Source: Methylocella tundrae
Lineage (GTDB): Bacteria > Pseudomonadota > Alphaproteobacteria > Rhizobiales > Beijerinckiaceae
Length of the DNA: 42,777 nt
Direction: 5' to 3'
NCBI RefSeq assembly: GCF_901905185.1
Contig: NZ_CABFMQ020000089.1
Location: 1 to 42,777, forward strand
Under the pieces are notes generated by a model that saw only the letters and a list, made by a program, of their open reading frames with translations, was not told the DNA's origin and did no database searches. Position numbers and translations under genes: made by a program. Shown here piece by piece: positions 36,157-42,777 of this stretch (position 1 is its first letter; each line of letters begins with the position of its first letter).

Positions 36157-36897
36157 TTAGGTGGGACCGCCTGACCGCATATCCTGTGTAAGAAGAGGCG
36201 ACGTCAGCAGATCTCGGGCGGTCGTCAACAAGTGCTGCGTCAGCAGCTTCCGGGCGCGGTCAGGATCACGGTCTAGCATGGCCTGCAATAGCGCTTTGTG
36301 TTCCCCATCGACATCGCGACCTCGCCCAACGAGCGGCACCGTCAAGCGACGATAGCGTTCGCTTTGCTGGTACAAAGCGCGCTGCATCCGCAGCAGCCAT
36401 TGATTATTGCAGCCGGATGCCAGCGCATAGTGAAATTTGGCGTGCGCCCGCGACTTTGCGTCGGCCAACTCATGGCAGTCGCCCACCACTACGCTGTCTA
36501 CCTTTCTCAGTTGGTCCAGCGCCGCGATGCAGGCTGATTCCCATTGCAAGTCGCCATGCTTGATCGCTTCGGTTAAGCAAAGGCTTTCAATCTCGATCCG
36601 GGCTTGGGCCAGATCCGACAAGGATTGGCTGGAGACCGGACTGACGCGGTATCCCCGTTGCGGTTCCGCCACGACAAGATCCTCCGCCGCGAGCGACGCC
36701 AACGCTTCGCGTACAGCGCCCAGGCTGACGCCGCTTTCCTCTGCCAAGGTAGTGATGCTCAGCTTCGCGGCCGGCAGCAAACGACCGGAAATGATGTCCG
36801 CGCGCAGGCGATTGATAACCTGTTCGACCTGCGTCAGCGACTTTTCTTGCTTGTCCAGATCGATTAGCGGAAAAAACAAAACAGGCTCCTTGTTCAA
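36157..36897 (-). CDS. GntR family transcriptional regulator, FCD domain (second)
   Basis: A 246-residue FadR-subfamily regulator. The winged helix is at about residues 20-90 (LAEESGVSLGAVREALASLAAE). The FCD domain has the His-x-x-x-His pattern in AHAKFHYALA and the late His in LTQHLL. Divergent from the plus-strand unit starting at 37252, which it probably regulates. It is only distantly similar to the GntR at 5138 and probably reads a different operator, as the AT-rich repeat at 37098 differs from AACTGTNNACAGTT. Confidence 0.9.
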   Translation of the reverse strand: MNKEPVLFFPLIDLDKQEKSLTQVEQVINRLRADIISGRLLPAAKLSITTLAEESGVSLGAVREALASLAAEDLVVAEPQRGYRVSPVSSQSLSDLAQARIEIESLCLTEAIKHGDLQWESACIAALDQLRKVDSVVVGDCHELADAKSRAHAKFHYALASGCNNQWLLRMQRALYQQSERYRRLTVPLVGRGRDVDGEHKALLQAMLDRDPDRARKLLTQHLLTTARDLLTSPLLTQDMRSGGPT

Positions 36898-37251
36898 CTG
36901 CGCTAAATTTCACCAAAGCGCATTCAGCTCGACATCTTGTACCGGGATGCGAGCTCGTGAATTAAAGCACAATCTAGCCTCATCCGTCCGGGTGGCCGAC
37001 CATCCAGGCCAACGGCAGATTGCAATTCTATCACCATCCTAACCAAAATCCTGCGGCGGCGTCGGCTTTGAATCCGAGAGGGCATCATGGCTAAAAAATA
37101 TATTTACAACAATATAAATATATGATTGATACGACAAGATAGATTTGTTTCGGACGATTAAAGCGCCGTTCGAGGCTCATGCGTCGTAGCGATGGGCAAG
37201 ATTCTATTGCTAAGCATTCGTGCCTTGTTCACGAGCCAGAGAGTATCCGTA
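36898..37251. other. Divergent promoter region of the second cluster
   Basis: No gene is seen in these 354 bases. It becomes very AT-rich around 37090-37140 and contains the inverted repeat at 37098-37123. Confidence 0.55.
37098..37123. promoter_or_regulatory. AT-rich inverted repeat, candidate operator
   Basis: ATATATTTA at 37098-37106 pairs exactly with TAAATATAT at 37115-37123 across 8 bases. It lies in the divergent region between the second GntR and the FAH-family gene, in sharp contrast to the high-GC surroundings. Confidence 0.5.
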
Positions 37252-38106
37252 ATGAGGTTCATTGCATTTTCATCCCCTTCGGGGCCAGCGCTCGGGTTGC
37301 GCCTAGGAGAGGAACTGGTCGACCTGACGGACGCGGGCCTACCCGCCACGTTGGAGCCTCTGTTGCGCGAGGGCGCCGATGGCTTGCAGGCAGCCAAGGA
37401 CGTCGCCAATAAGACGCACGCCCGCATTCCGCTGGAGGAGATCATTTACTTGGCGCCGCTCAATGCCCCGGCCAAGGCGATCGCGGTCGGGTTGAACTTC
37501 GTCGACCATGCCGCCGAAAGCAAATTTCAACCGCCCACCTATCCGGTTTTGTTCAATCGTTTCCCGTCGTCTTGGGTGGGGCATAACACGCCCATCGTCC
37601 GGCCCCGGGTCTCGACCAAATTTGACTACGAAGGCGAATTATTGGTCGTGATCGGGAAGGCCGGCCGCTATATTGACGCGTCGTGCGCGCTAGACCATGT
37701 CGCGGGCTATTCCATTTTCAACGACGGCTCAATTCGCGATTACCAGACCAAATCCACGCAATGGATGATGGGAAAGAATTTTGACCGCAGCGGCTCCTTT
37801 GGCCCCGAATTCGTCACCGCCGACGAATTGCCCGCGGGCGCCAAGGGGCTGCGTTTGCAAACGCGCCTAAATGGCCAGGTGATGCAGGACGCCAGCACCA
37901 GTTCGATGATTTTCGATGTGGCCACACTAATCGCTCTTATTTCGGAAGCGTTTGAACTTGTGCCGGGCGATATGATCATCGCGGGAACGCCCGCCGGTGT
38001 CGGCGCCGCGCGGCAGCCACCAGCATTTATGAAAGCCGGCGACCTCTGCGAAGTCGAGATCGAGGGCCTCGGCCTGTTGTCCAATCCTGTAGCCGACGAA
38101 GGCTGA
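37252..38106 (+). CDS. Fumarylacetoacetate hydrolase family protein
   Basis: A 284-residue FAH-superfamily enzyme. Members hydrolyse, decarboxylate or isomerise ring-cleavage products such as fumarylpyruvate or 2-hydroxy-dienedioates. Metal ligands are visible: Glu127 and Glu129 in DYEGELLVVIG and Asp158 in IFNDGS. GKNFDRSGSFGP and PGDMIIAGTPAGVG are family blocks. ATG 37252 follows AGAGAG by about 7 bases and begins the usual MRFIAF strand; earlier in-frame codons add a non-conserved tail. First gene of the second catabolic unit, which ends with a VOC dioxygenase that could make its substrate. Confidence 0.9.
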   Translation: MRFIAFSSPSGPALGLRLGEELVDLTDAGLPATLEPLLREGADGLQAAKDVANKTHARIPLEEIIYLAPLNAPAKAIAVGLNFVDHAAESKFQPPTYPVLFNRFPSSWVGHNTPIVRPRVSTKFDYEGELLVVIGKAGRYIDASCALDHVAGYSIFNDGSIRDYQTKSTQWMMGKNFDRSGSFGPEFVTADELPAGAKGLRLQTRLNGQVMQDASTSSMIFDVATLIALISEAFELVPGDMIIAGTPAGVGAARQPPAFMKAGDLCEVEIEGLGLLSNPVADEG

Positions 38107-38135
38107 TTCCCTTCCGAACGTTGTCAGGAGTCCCA

Positions 38136-39728
38136 ATGCCTCGACGCCACGATGCGATTATCCATCCCTTTGCAGGACTTGATCTCCCTTGGTTGTTGCA
38201 AACCCAAGCCCAGGCTTCTCCGGAGAAGATTTTGCTCACTTGGGCGCCGTTCGATGCGCCGCCGCGGGCCTATAGCTACGCCGAATTCTACGACTTGGTC
38301 GGGCGTGCAGCGGCCGGGATCAAGGCGCGGGGCGTGGCGGTCGGCGACCGGATTCTGGTCCATCTGGAAAATTGCCCGGAGTTTTTAATTGTATGGTGCG
38401 CCATCGCCGAATTAGGTGCCATCGCGGTCACCACCAACACTCGTAGTTCCGTACCGGAGTTGGATTACTATATTGAACATAGTGGTTGTTCCGGCGCAAT
38501 CACCCAGCCCTCCCTGCTGGCCTGCGTGGCCGAGGCGGGGCGGAACCTCGGTTGGATCGTCACTACCGAGTACGATGCCGGACAGTCGCCCGCCAAGGGC
38601 AGTCAGCCTGGTACAATCGATAGCTTCTCCGCGCTTATTGCACGTGATCCGCTTAAACCCCGCCGTCAGGCCGCGGCCGATCCGCGGCGGCCGATCGCGG
38701 TCCAATACACGTCGGGCACCACGTCGCGGCCCAAAGGCGTCGTGATCACGCATGGTAACGCGCTGTGGGCAGGCCGGGTCAGTTCGGCGCATGAAGCTCT
38801 ACTGCGCGAGGATGTGCATTTGATTTATGCGCCGTTGTTCCATGTGAATGCGCTGGGCTATTCCTTTTTGCCGGCATTGTGGGTAGGGGCCAGCGTCGTG
38901 CTGCAGCCACGTTTTTCCAAAAGCCGATTTTGGCGGACGGCCTGCGATCATCGCGCCACTTGGGGATCAATGATCATCTTTGCTGTGCGGGCGTTGACCG
39001 AAGTCGAGAATCCGACTTGGCAGCCTTTTCGGTGTTGGGGCGGGGCGGGGGCGAACGCCCTATTAGCGCAAAAGATAGGCGTTCACATGCTCGGCTGGTA
39101 TGGCATGACCGAGACCATTTCCCACCCGATCTGCGGTTATCCCGATTTGCCTAACCGGACCGATTTCATTGGTCGGCCAGCGCCCGAATATGGCGTTCGT
39201 ATCGTTGATGCAAACGATAGCCCCTCGCCATTTGGGGAGACCGGTCTTCTGAAGGTGCGCGGCGTTATGGGCGTGTCCCTGTTCGGCGGCTATTTAAATG
39301 ATGAGGCGGCCACAAAAAACGCATTTGACGAGAACGGCTGGTTCATTACCGGCGATCGAGTGGTGCCGTATGAAGACGGCTCAATCCGCTTTGCAGAGCG
39401 CGACAAAGATATGCTGAAAGTCGGCGGCGAAAATGTCGCGTCTTCGGAAGTCGAACGCGTGATCGCCGCCATCGAAGGCATCATTGAAGTTGCAGTTGTC
39501 GGCAAACCGCACCCGATGCTGGACGAAGTGCCGGTGGCGTTTATACGTTTGTCACCCGATGTGCCGGACGATGCCCGCAGCATGTTGATCGAGCGTGTGC
39601 ACGCGGCCTGCGCTAGCGCGCTGGCTGATTTCAAACGGCCCCACGATTTGATCATCATCGACGAGTTTCCTCGCGCTGTCCTTGACAAAATCGCAAAGGC
39701 GCAATTACGCGCCCGGCTGATCGCCTGA
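38136..39728 (+). CDS. Acyl-CoA ligase (AMP-forming)
   Basis: A 530-residue adenylate-forming ligase that activates a carboxylic acid with ATP and CoA. The P-loop is YTSGTTSRPKGVVITHGN, followed by LGWYGMTE, TGDRVVPY, the hinge DKDMLKVGGENVASSEVE and the catalytic Lys near VLDKIAKAQLR. AGGAG lies 6 bases before ATG 38136; an in-frame TTG at 38121 is less likely. The closest type is the carnitine/crotonobetaine or fatty-acid ligase group, but the substrate is unknown. It precedes the DUF35/thiolase-like pair, so it may start CoA-dependent side-chain removal. Confidence 0.92.
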   Translation: MPRRHDAIIHPFAGLDLPWLLQTQAQASPEKILLTWAPFDAPPRAYSYAEFYDLVGRAAAGIKARGVAVGDRILVHLENCPEFLIVWCAIAELGAIAVTTNTRSSVPELDYYIEHSGCSGAITQPSLLACVAEAGRNLGWIVTTEYDAGQSPAKGSQPGTIDSFSALIARDPLKPRRQAAADPRRPIAVQYTSGTTSRPKGVVITHGNALWAGRVSSAHEALLREDVHLIYAPLFHVNALGYSFLPALWVGASVVLQPRFSKSRFWRTACDHRATWGSMIIFAVRALTEVENPTWQPFRCWGGAGANALLAQKIGVHMLGWYGMTETISHPICGYPDLPNRTDFIGRPAPEYGVRIVDANDSPSPFGETGLLKVRGVMGVSLFGGYLNDEAATKNAFDENGWFITGDRVVPYEDGSIRFAERDKDMLKVGGENVASSEVERVIAAIEGIIEVAVVGKPHPMLDEVPVAFIRLSPDVPDDARSMLIERVHAACASALADFKRPHDLIIIDEFPRAVLDKIAKAQLRARLIA

Positions 39729-39745
39729 TGCCCGGAGATCTGTGC

Positions 39746-40132
39746 ATGAAATTGAACCATCCAGATGCCGAGTATTTGGACTTCTTGCGTCAGGGCAAAT
39801 TCATGCTTCCGCGGAGCGCGGAGAGCGGGCGCTTTATGTTCTATCCACGTGTAGCAGAACCCGGCACCGGTTGCACCGATTTGGAATGGGTTGTGGCCAG
39901 CGGACGAGGTGTGGTTTATGCGGCGACTACCGTTCGCCCGCGCGCGCCGGAACCGCCCTACAATGTCAGTCTGATCGACTTGGAGGAAGGGCCGCGTATG
40001 ATGAGCCGCGTGGAGGGGCTTGCGCCCGAACTGGTGCGTATTGGCCTTCAGGTGCGTGCTCGCGTTGCTCGGTCGGGCGATACCTCGATGGTCGTATTTG
40101 ATCCGGTCGACTATGTGGACAAAGGATTGTGA
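39746..40132 (+). CDS. OB-fold protein of the DUF35 family with a degenerate zinc ribbon
   Basis: About 128 residues. The OB-fold half is clear: GCTDLEWVVASGRGVVYAAT, then PPYNVSLIDLEEGPRMMSRV and IGLQVRARV. The N-terminal ribbon that normally carries four Cys has only one (in GTGC); the others are replaced. DUF35 proteins pair with thiolase-like proteins to form acyl-CoA thiolases or retro-aldolases, and the partner follows. GGAG lies 8 bases before ATG 39746. ATG 39728, overlapping the ligase stop by one base, is an alternative start. Confidence 0.82.
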   Translation: MKLNHPDAEYLDFLRQGKFMLPRSAESGRFMFYPRVAEPGTGCTDLEWVVASGRGVVYAATTVRPRAPEPPYNVSLIDLEEGPRMMSRVEGLAPELVRIGLQVRARVARSGDTSMVVFDPVDYVDKGL

Positions 40133-40145
40133 CAAGGAACGCAAG

Positions 40146-41294
40146 ATGAGGTTTCCGCGCGGGGAAAGCGCCATCGTTGGCGCGGCGACCCATGGCATTG
40201 GCGAAGCGCCTGGCTTTTCCTCTGTGGAACTGGCGGCATTCGCTTCAATCAAGGCGTTGCGTCAGGCGGGCCTGAAGCCGCGCGATGTGGATGGCGTCTT
40301 CGGCTGTATAGCGGGAAGTACTCTTTGCGGCCTGACTCTGGCGGAATATTTCGGCGTTCATCCCAAACTGACGAATAATAATCGCGTTGGCGGCTCATCG
40401 TTTCAGACGCATGTCTTGTGGGCTTCGCTGGCGTTGTCGGCGGGCTTGTGCGATGTGGCGCTGATCAGCTATGGCAGCAACCAGCGCAGCGCCATTGGCA
40501 AATTGGGTGGGGCGCCCAGGCCATCGATCTATGACGAGCCTTATAAGGCTCTGCGGCCCGTGTCCGCTTATGCTTTGGCGGCAGCGCGGCACATGTACGA
40601 ATATGGCACCACCCGGGAACAATTGGCTGAGGTTGCGGTGGCGGCGCGAAAATGGGCGCAGTTGAACCCTGAAGCCTTTATGCGCGAACCGTTGAGCGTG
40701 CAAGATGTCCTTTCCGCACGTCTGGTATCAGACCCACTTGGCGTGCGCGACTGCTGCATGGTGTCCGATGGCGCGGCGGCATTGGTCATGACACGCGCCG
40801 ACCGTGCCGTTGATCTGTCCGATCGGCCTGTTTATGTCCTGGGCGCGGCCGAGGCCACGCATCATATGGATGTATCCAGTAGCGGCGATCTGACTACCAC
40901 CGCCGCCGCCGAGTCCGGAGCAAGAGCCTATGCGCAGGCGAGCGTAGGGCCGCGGGATATTGATGTCGTTGAGGTCTATGACGCTTTTACCATCAACACG
41001 ATCTTGTTTCTGGAGGATCTCGGCTTCTGTCCTAAGGGCGAAGGGGGGCGTTTTGTCGAGGGCGGGCGAATTGCGCCTGGAGGCGTCTTGCCCGTCAACA
41101 CCAACGGTGGCGGCTTGTCTTGCGTGCATCCCGGCATGTATGGCCTGTTCACGCTGGTCGAGGCAGCGCAACAATTGATGGGGCAGGCTGGCGCCCGGCA
41201 GTCGCCCGGCGCCAAACTTGCGATTGCGCACGGCAATGGGGTGGAATTATCCAGCCAGGCCACGGTGATATTGGGGACTGGCGACACGCTTTAA
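40146..41294 (+). CDS. Thiolase-like (lipid-transfer/Ltp2-type) protein without the nucleophilic Cys
   Basis: A 382-residue thiolase-fold protein of the SCP-x/Ltp2 group. The segment where thiolases carry their acyl-accepting Cys reads NNNRVGGSSFQTHV (77-90) and has none. The second-Cys region also differs (HGNGVELSSQATVILG). Conserved VEVYDAFTINTILFLEDLGFC and GGGLSCVHPGMYG remain. Ltp2-type relatives act as retro-aldolases with a DUF35 partner, as in steroid side-chain removal. That role fits better here than thiolysis. ATG 40146 has AAGGAACGCAAG before it and starts 13 bases after the DUF35 gene. Confidence 0.87.
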   Translation: MRFPRGESAIVGAATHGIGEAPGFSSVELAAFASIKALRQAGLKPRDVDGVFGCIAGSTLCGLTLAEYFGVHPKLTNNNRVGGSSFQTHVLWASLALSAGLCDVALISYGSNQRSAIGKLGGAPRPSIYDEPYKALRPVSAYALAAARHMYEYGTTREQLAEVAVAARKWAQLNPEAFMREPLSVQDVLSARLVSDPLGVRDCCMVSDGAAALVMTRADRAVDLSDRPVYVLGAAEATHHMDVSSSGDLTTTAAAESGARAYAQASVGPRDIDVVEVYDAFTINTILFLEDLGFCPKGEGGRFVEGGRIAPGGVLPVNTNGGGLSCVHPGMYGLFTLVEAAQQLMGQAGARQSPGAKLAIAHGNGVELSSQATVILGTGDTL

Positions 41295-41362
41295 TGCGTT
41301 ACCTTGTCATTGGATAGGTCATTTCGGCCGACAATGGCGCTTGCAGATCTAGGGAGAACCAA

Positions 41363-42319
41363 ATGGTAGCCGTAACCGATGTCGCATTTGTTCGCTATAG
41401 CGCTCCTGATCTCGATAGGATGGAAGCGTTTCTACTCGATTTTGGCTTATTGACCGCCGCACGATCACCGGACGCCCTTTACATGCGCGGGTATGGTAGT
41501 GCGCCTTTCATCCATGTTACAGAGCGTGGCCCGGAAGCCTCGCTGGGAATGGGCTTTTTTGCTGCGTCGGCTGCTGATCTGGAAGAGCTGGCAAAGATAC
41601 AAGGGCGGACGATCGAGGCCAATACTGAACCTGGTGGCGGGATCCGTGTGCGCCTTACAGATCCGGCTGGATTCCAGGTCGATGTAATCCACGGTTTTGA
41701 AGCGTTGGCGTCTGTGCCACATCGAAGCCCGATCAGAGGCAACACAGCATTCCAGCCCAATCGTCAGGGTGAAACGGTGCGAGTCAGCCTCGGTCCCGCT
41801 CACGTGGAGAGACTGGGCCATTTGGTGCTACGGTGCCCAGACTTCGCCGCATCGCTAGCCTTCTATACCGATGTGTTGGGGTTTAAACATTCCGACAGGC
41901 TTTACGATGGATTACCGGACAACACAGTCGCTGTTTTCTTGCATTGCGGATTGGGTGAAAGGTGGACCGACCATCATACTCTGGCCGTTACCAGATCCCG
42001 CGATGGCCGGGCCGGTTTCGGTCACAGCGCTTTTGAAGTGACCGATCTCGACGATCTGGTTCAAGGCGGCGCTTATTTGGAAACTCGCGGACGTACGCAT
42101 AGTTGGGGTGTTGGCCGCCATATTCAGGGTAGCCAGGTGTTTGATTACTGGCGCGATCCTTTCCGCAATCAGGTGGAACACTGGACTGATGGCGATCTGG
42201 TGAATGACAGCACACCGGTTAGCGAGGCGCAAATGGGTCCTAACGAGTTGTATCAGTGGGGGCCGGACGTCCCGGCAGACTTTTTCGAGCCGGGGCCGAG
42301 CATTAAAGCGGGCCGGTAA
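41363..42319 (+). CDS. VOC-family extradiol dioxygenase-like protein
   Basis: A 318-residue two-domain vicinal-oxygen-chelate protein. The metal ligands His153 (RLGHLVLR), His221 (GFGHSAFEV) and Glu272 (NQVEHW) are present in the C-terminal domain, so it is probably an Fe(II) ring-cleavage dioxygenase. It differs clearly from the dioxygenase at 18487 and has a longer C-terminal tail. AGGGAGA precedes the ATG. It closes the second unit and may provide the substrate of the FAH-family enzyme at its start. Confidence 0.87.
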   Translation: MVAVTDVAFVRYSAPDLDRMEAFLLDFGLLTAARSPDALYMRGYGSAPFIHVTERGPEASLGMGFFAASAADLEELAKIQGRTIEANTEPGGGIRVRLTDPAGFQVDVIHGFEALASVPHRSPIRGNTAFQPNRQGETVRVSLGPAHVERLGHLVLRCPDFAASLAFYTDVLGFKHSDRLYDGLPDNTVAVFLHCGLGERWTDHHTLAVTRSRDGRAGFGHSAFEVTDLDDLVQGGAYLETRGRTHSWGVGRHIQGSQVFDYWRDPFRNQVEHWTDGDLVNDSTPVSEAQMGPNELYQWGPDVPADFFEPGPSIKAGR

Positions 42320-42653
42320 AGCGATAATGACGCCTGTAATATGACCCAAAAGTCTTGCGATGCGTCATCCCATGAGGGAATCGTCATTTAGGTAAATTGG
42401 ATATCGCGTGGAAGAATCGCTCAGAAAGAGCTTAGGTGCACAGCGCGATGGGTGTTTCGCTGTTTGCATTGGACGAACTGGTATATTCGATCCAAGCGGC
42501 ATTTGTTTAAGCAGCTGCGCGATAGGCTTATGACTACCGGGAGTGCGGCCGGCTGGGCGGCCTTGGGCGCCAAAACTATCGCCATTTTCTTGACGTCGGG
42601 GCAGCGGCGGCGAGCAAGCACTGACAGGCGACGCGGGCAAGGCTTCGGAAGCG
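42320..42653. other. Intergenic region between the dioxygenase and the insertion sequence
   Basis: No supported gene in these 334 bases. Short frames exist on both strands but match nothing I recognise and run across the element boundary. Confidence 0.5.
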
Positions 42654-42667
42654 TGTCGATTTCCACT

Positions 42668-42714
42668 GAGAACTGACCCAGGCAGCCCGGGTTTTTCCGC
42701 CGAGAACTGACCCA
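42668..42714. repeat. Two terminal direct repeats of the IS21-like end
   Basis: GAGAACTGACCCA occurs at 42668-42680 and 42702-42714. The preceding bases are also similar (TTTCCACT and TTTCCGCC). They are probably transposase binding sites. Confidence 0.8.
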
Positions 42715-42765
42715 TGTTCGAACCTTACCCCTTTGGCCTGGCCGGGGGGCGATGGAGTGATCGAC

Positions 42766-42777
42766 ATGGAGTTATTG
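42766..42777 (+). CDS. istA: istA-like transposase, first codons only
   Basis: ATG GAG TTA TTG is preceded by in-frame GTG ATC GAC and by GGAG 8 bases upstream. The MEL start matches a common IstA N-terminus. Only four codons are present, so the call rests on the adjacent IS21-type repeats. Confidence 0.45.

Larger units (their letters stand above)
42654..42777 (+). mobile_element. IS21-family element, left end (runs off the window)
   Basis: The tip TGTCGATTTCC is followed by two direct copies of GAGAACTGACCCA (42668-42680 and 42702-42714), 34 bases apart. Repeated terminal motifs of this kind are typical of IS21-family ends. A transposase start follows at the edge of the window. Confidence 0.75.

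Noticed and set aside
42365..42715. Minus-strand frame near the right edge
   Set aside because: It runs across the IS boundary and its terminal repeats, so it cannot be a native gene.
1..42777. CRISPR arrays, tRNA or rRNA genes
   Set aside because: No regularly spaced repeats and no cloverleaf or rRNA-like sequence was seen on reading.

Overview
This window looks like chromosomal accessory DNA from an alphaproteobacterium, probably a Hyphomicrobiales (Rhizobiales) relative. The evidence is the high-GC codon use, the pyruvate phosphate dikinase start, and the mix of Liv-type ABC transporters, FCD-type GntR regulators and a XylR/MopR-type sigma54 activator. No rRNA, tRNA or CRISPR array was seen. 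Nearly everything points to catabolism of a cyclic or phenolic carbon source.

Layout. (1) 1-244: N-terminus of ppdK, minus strand. (2) 814-4954, minus: an operon of an isochorismatase-fold protein, a PEP-mutase/isocitrate-lyase-fold lyase, a fumarate-reductase-like flavoprotein, an SDR and a doubtful small ORF. It is divergent from a GntR/FCD regulator at 5138. (3) 6173-9297, plus: an OprB-like porin and a TcuA-like flavoprotein. (4) 9716-11524, plus: a sigma54 activator of the phenol-sensing XylR/DmpR/MopR type. (5) 11631-19377, minus: an eight-gene operon behind a near-perfect -24/-12 promoter. It encodes an extradiol dioxygenase, a meta-cleavage hydrolase, a flavin reductase, an HsaA-like oxygenase, an Asp/Glu-racemase-fold protein, a third flavoprotein and a divergent ETF pair. 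(6) 19790-23119, plus: ETF:quinone oxidoreductase and a canonical ETF pair. (7) 23644-25079: a phosphatase relic and an MFS transporter. (8) 25414-28168, minus: the lower meta pathway (aldolase, acylating aldehyde dehydrogenase, hydratase), divergent from an IclR regulator. (9) 29358-34114, minus: a complete branched-chain-type ABC importer. (10) 34918-36109: a frameshifted Bcr/CflA-type MFS gene. (11) 36157-42319: a second GntR and a plus-strand unit of FAH-family hydrolase, acyl-CoA ligase, OB-fold DUF35 protein, Cys-less thiolase-like protein and VOC dioxygenase. (12) From 42654: the end of an IS21-family element running off the window.

How it may work together (inference). A ring compound enters through the porin and ABC importer. 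The flavoproteins desaturate it, passing electrons to ETF and then to the quinone pool through ETF-QO. The resulting phenol is ortho-hydroxylated by the two-component monooxygenase, cleaved by the dioxygenase and hydrolysed. The C5 dienoate goes to pyruvate and acetyl-CoA. Control is layered: a recurring palindrome, AACTGTNNACAGTT, lies in five intergenic regions and probably binds the GntR at 5138. The sigma54 promoter probably answers to the MopR-like activator. An IclR regulator sits over the lower pathway. The overall set resembles steroid A-ring chemistry (HsaABCD plus a KstD-like step), but no other steroid genes are present, so the substrate is unknown.
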